Shown: positions 34,366 to 35,427 of the stretch, in pieces
Layout: every line of letters starts with the position of its first letter
How positions within the stretch are numbered: position 1 is the first letter of the stretch
Assembly: GCF_022436705.1 (NCBI RefSeq)
Contig: NZ_JAKUHT010000031.1
Span: 1-35,427, forward strand
Direction of reading: 5' to 3'
DNA length: 35,427 nt
From: Nocardioides sp. CFH 31398
GTDB taxonomy: Bacteria; Actinomycetota; Actinomycetes; Propionibacteriales; Nocardioidaceae
Position numbers and translations under genes: made by a program
The notes under the pieces: generated by a model
Databases searched by the model: none
Seen by the model: the letters and a program-made list of their open reading frames with translations, nothing else
Told to the model about the DNA's origin: nothing

Positions 34366-34488
34366 GACCCTGTACCCCCGGGGGCCCTCGGAGAATCCGG
34401 GTTCCGTGGGGTGGGGGGCTGCGCTAGGTTCGCGGTACCACTCCGCTGCAGCCAACCGGCGGGGCCGCTCCTTTCTCGGAGGTGCCCC

Positions 34489-35322
34489 ATGGCTGTTTCT
34501 TCCTCCCGTGCCGTTCGGGCGCCGGACCAGCGCCTGTCCCACGACGAACGGCAGGACCGCACCCGCGACCTGCTCCTGCAGGCGGCGTCGGAGCCCGACC
34601 CCGCCCGCCGCCAGGACCTGCTCGGCGCCGTCGTCGAGCTCAACCGCCGGGTCGCGATGGCGGTCGCGCGCCGGTACGCCGGTCGCGGCATCCCGCTCGA
34701 CGACCTCCAGCAGGTCGCGTGCGAGGGCCTCGTCAAGGCGGTGCAGCGCTTCGACGCCGCGCACGAGCGCGACCTGCTCGACTACGCCGTGCCCACCATC
34801 CGCGGCGAGGTGCTGCGGCACTTCCGTGACCAGGGGTGGGCCGTCCGGCCACCGCGCCGGATCCAGGAGCTCCAGCAGCGGATGCGCATCACGGCGGAGG
34901 AGCTGCGCCTCACCCTCGGCCGCGAACCCACCGCGAACGAGATGACCGAGGCCCTGGGGGTCGACCGCGCCGACCAGGACGAGGCGGCCGCCGCCCGCGG
35001 CTGCTTCCAGCCGACGTCGCTCGACCTGCCCGCGGACGCGGCGTCCGGCTCCACGCTGGGCGACCTGCTCCCCGCGGCCCGGGACGGCTACGACGCCGCC
35101 GAGGCGCGTGCCGTCCTCGAGACGCCGCTGCGGCTGCTCGACGCGCGCGACCGGCGCGTCATCTACCTGCGCTTCGTCGAGGAGCGGACCCAGTCCGAGA
35201 TCGGCGACGAGTTCGGTGTCACGCAGGCGACGGTCTCGCGCTGGCTGCGCGAGAGCCTCGGCCGCCTGCGCAGCACCATCGACCCGGGGCCGGCGCCGGG
35301 GGCGGGGCCGGCCCCGGCCTGA
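34489..35322 (+). CDS. RNA polymerase sigma factor, SigB/SigF/SigG family
   Basis: A 277-residue sigma-70-type factor. ATG preceded by CGGAGG. Region 2 shows DDLQQVACEGLVKAVQRFD, DYAVPTIRGEVLRHFRDQGW and AVRPPRRIQELQQRM, which mark the SigB/F stress or sporulation group. Region 3 has ITAEELRLTLGREPTANEMTEALG, and region 4 shows LLDARDRRVIYLRFVEERTQSEIGDEFGVTQATVSRWLRESL with a helix-turn-helix. Such factors are normally held by an RsbW-type anti-sigma; none is encoded within the visible 105 nt after it. It probably controls a general-stress regulon and may include the GGGTAY boxes nearby. Confidence 0.93.
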   Translation: MAVSSSRAVRAPDQRLSHDERQDRTRDLLLQAASEPDPARRQDLLGAVVELNRRVAMAVARRYAGRGIPLDDLQQVACEGLVKAVQRFDAAHERDLLDYAVPTIRGEVLRHFRDQGWAVRPPRRIQELQQRMRITAEELRLTLGREPTANEMTEALGVDRADQDEAAAARGCFQPTSLDLPADAASGSTLGDLLPAARDGYDAAEARAVLETPLRLLDARDRRVIYLRFVEERTQSEIGDEFGVTQATVSRWLRESLGRLRSTIDPGPAPGAGPAPA

Positions 35323-35427
35323 CCCTCACGGGTCGGGCCACTCGGGGCCTTGCGGTACGGCGGACGCTGTCGCGTCCCCCCGAACCCCGGCGGACCCCCC
35401 CCCCGGGAACGCACACAAACCCCCTTC

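Noticed and set aside
35395..35404. Run of ten C near the window end
   Set aside because: Probably a homopolymer or assembly-end artefact; no functional context.

Overview
The window is very GC-rich and strongly actinobacterial. Many genes start with GTG, junctions of the GTGA type (4-nt overlap) are common, some starts look leaderless (TANNNT about 7 nt before the start codon), and there are GAF-ANTAR and SigB-type regulators, a DrrAB-type exporter and a urease with fused gamma and beta subunits. Dispersed palindromes of the type 'TGGTTGAGG...CCTCGAAACCC' fit a member of the Propionibacteriales or Micrococcales, most likely near Nocardioides. That placement is inference; no rRNA or other marker gene is present.

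Layout. 1-1940: end of an iron-type (FbpB/FbpC) ABC importer. 1829-4471 (minus): a large adenylation/carrier/membrane-acyltransferase fusion whose promoter carries a near-consensus DtxR/IdeR iron box. 4578-5474: a secreted GH16 beta-glucanase with a leaderless start. 5643-8954: a tight operon of a P-loop NTPase, an ABC-exporter-like protein that has lost all its ATPase motifs, and a HAD hydrolase. 9042-10532: an HTH protein fused to an ECF S-component-like membrane domain, then a lipoprotein. 10632-12457: a DrrA/DrrB ABC-2 exporter. 12712-19072: six glycosyltransferases, every junction a 4-nt overlap, with no flippase, polymerase or sugar-nucleotide gene. 19073-19650: a repeat island. 19651-21607: CDGSH protein and haem-oxygenase-like enzyme (minus), divergent from a methyltransferase. 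21792-22361: a conserved membrane protein. 22556-26965: urease operon ureAB-ureC-ureF-ureG-ureD. 26959-27579: a second, larger repeat island. 27683-28870: a zinc alcohol dehydrogenase, possibly preceded by a short leader ORF. 28885-29078: two strong hairpins and a 40-residue proline-rich ORF. 29191-35322: SRPBCC protein, DUF4383 membrane protein, HhH endonuclease-like protein with a FAD/Rieske oxidoreductase, MBL-fold hydrolase, GAF-ANTAR regulator and a SigB/SigF-family sigma factor.

How it works together. The urease operon is a complete enzyme plus the F, G and D nickel-insertion chaperones (no ureE). The left end looks like an iron-limitation module: importer genes facing an iron-box-controlled ligase/acyltransferase. 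The right end resembles a general-stress neighbourhood, with a SigB-type sigma factor and several GGGTAY boxes nearby, although none of these has a convincing -35. The least explained parts are the P-loop/pseudo-ABC operon, the six-glycosyltransferase operon, the iron-box fusion protein and the two islands of nested palindromes, copies of which also touch the coding ends of ureAB and ureD.
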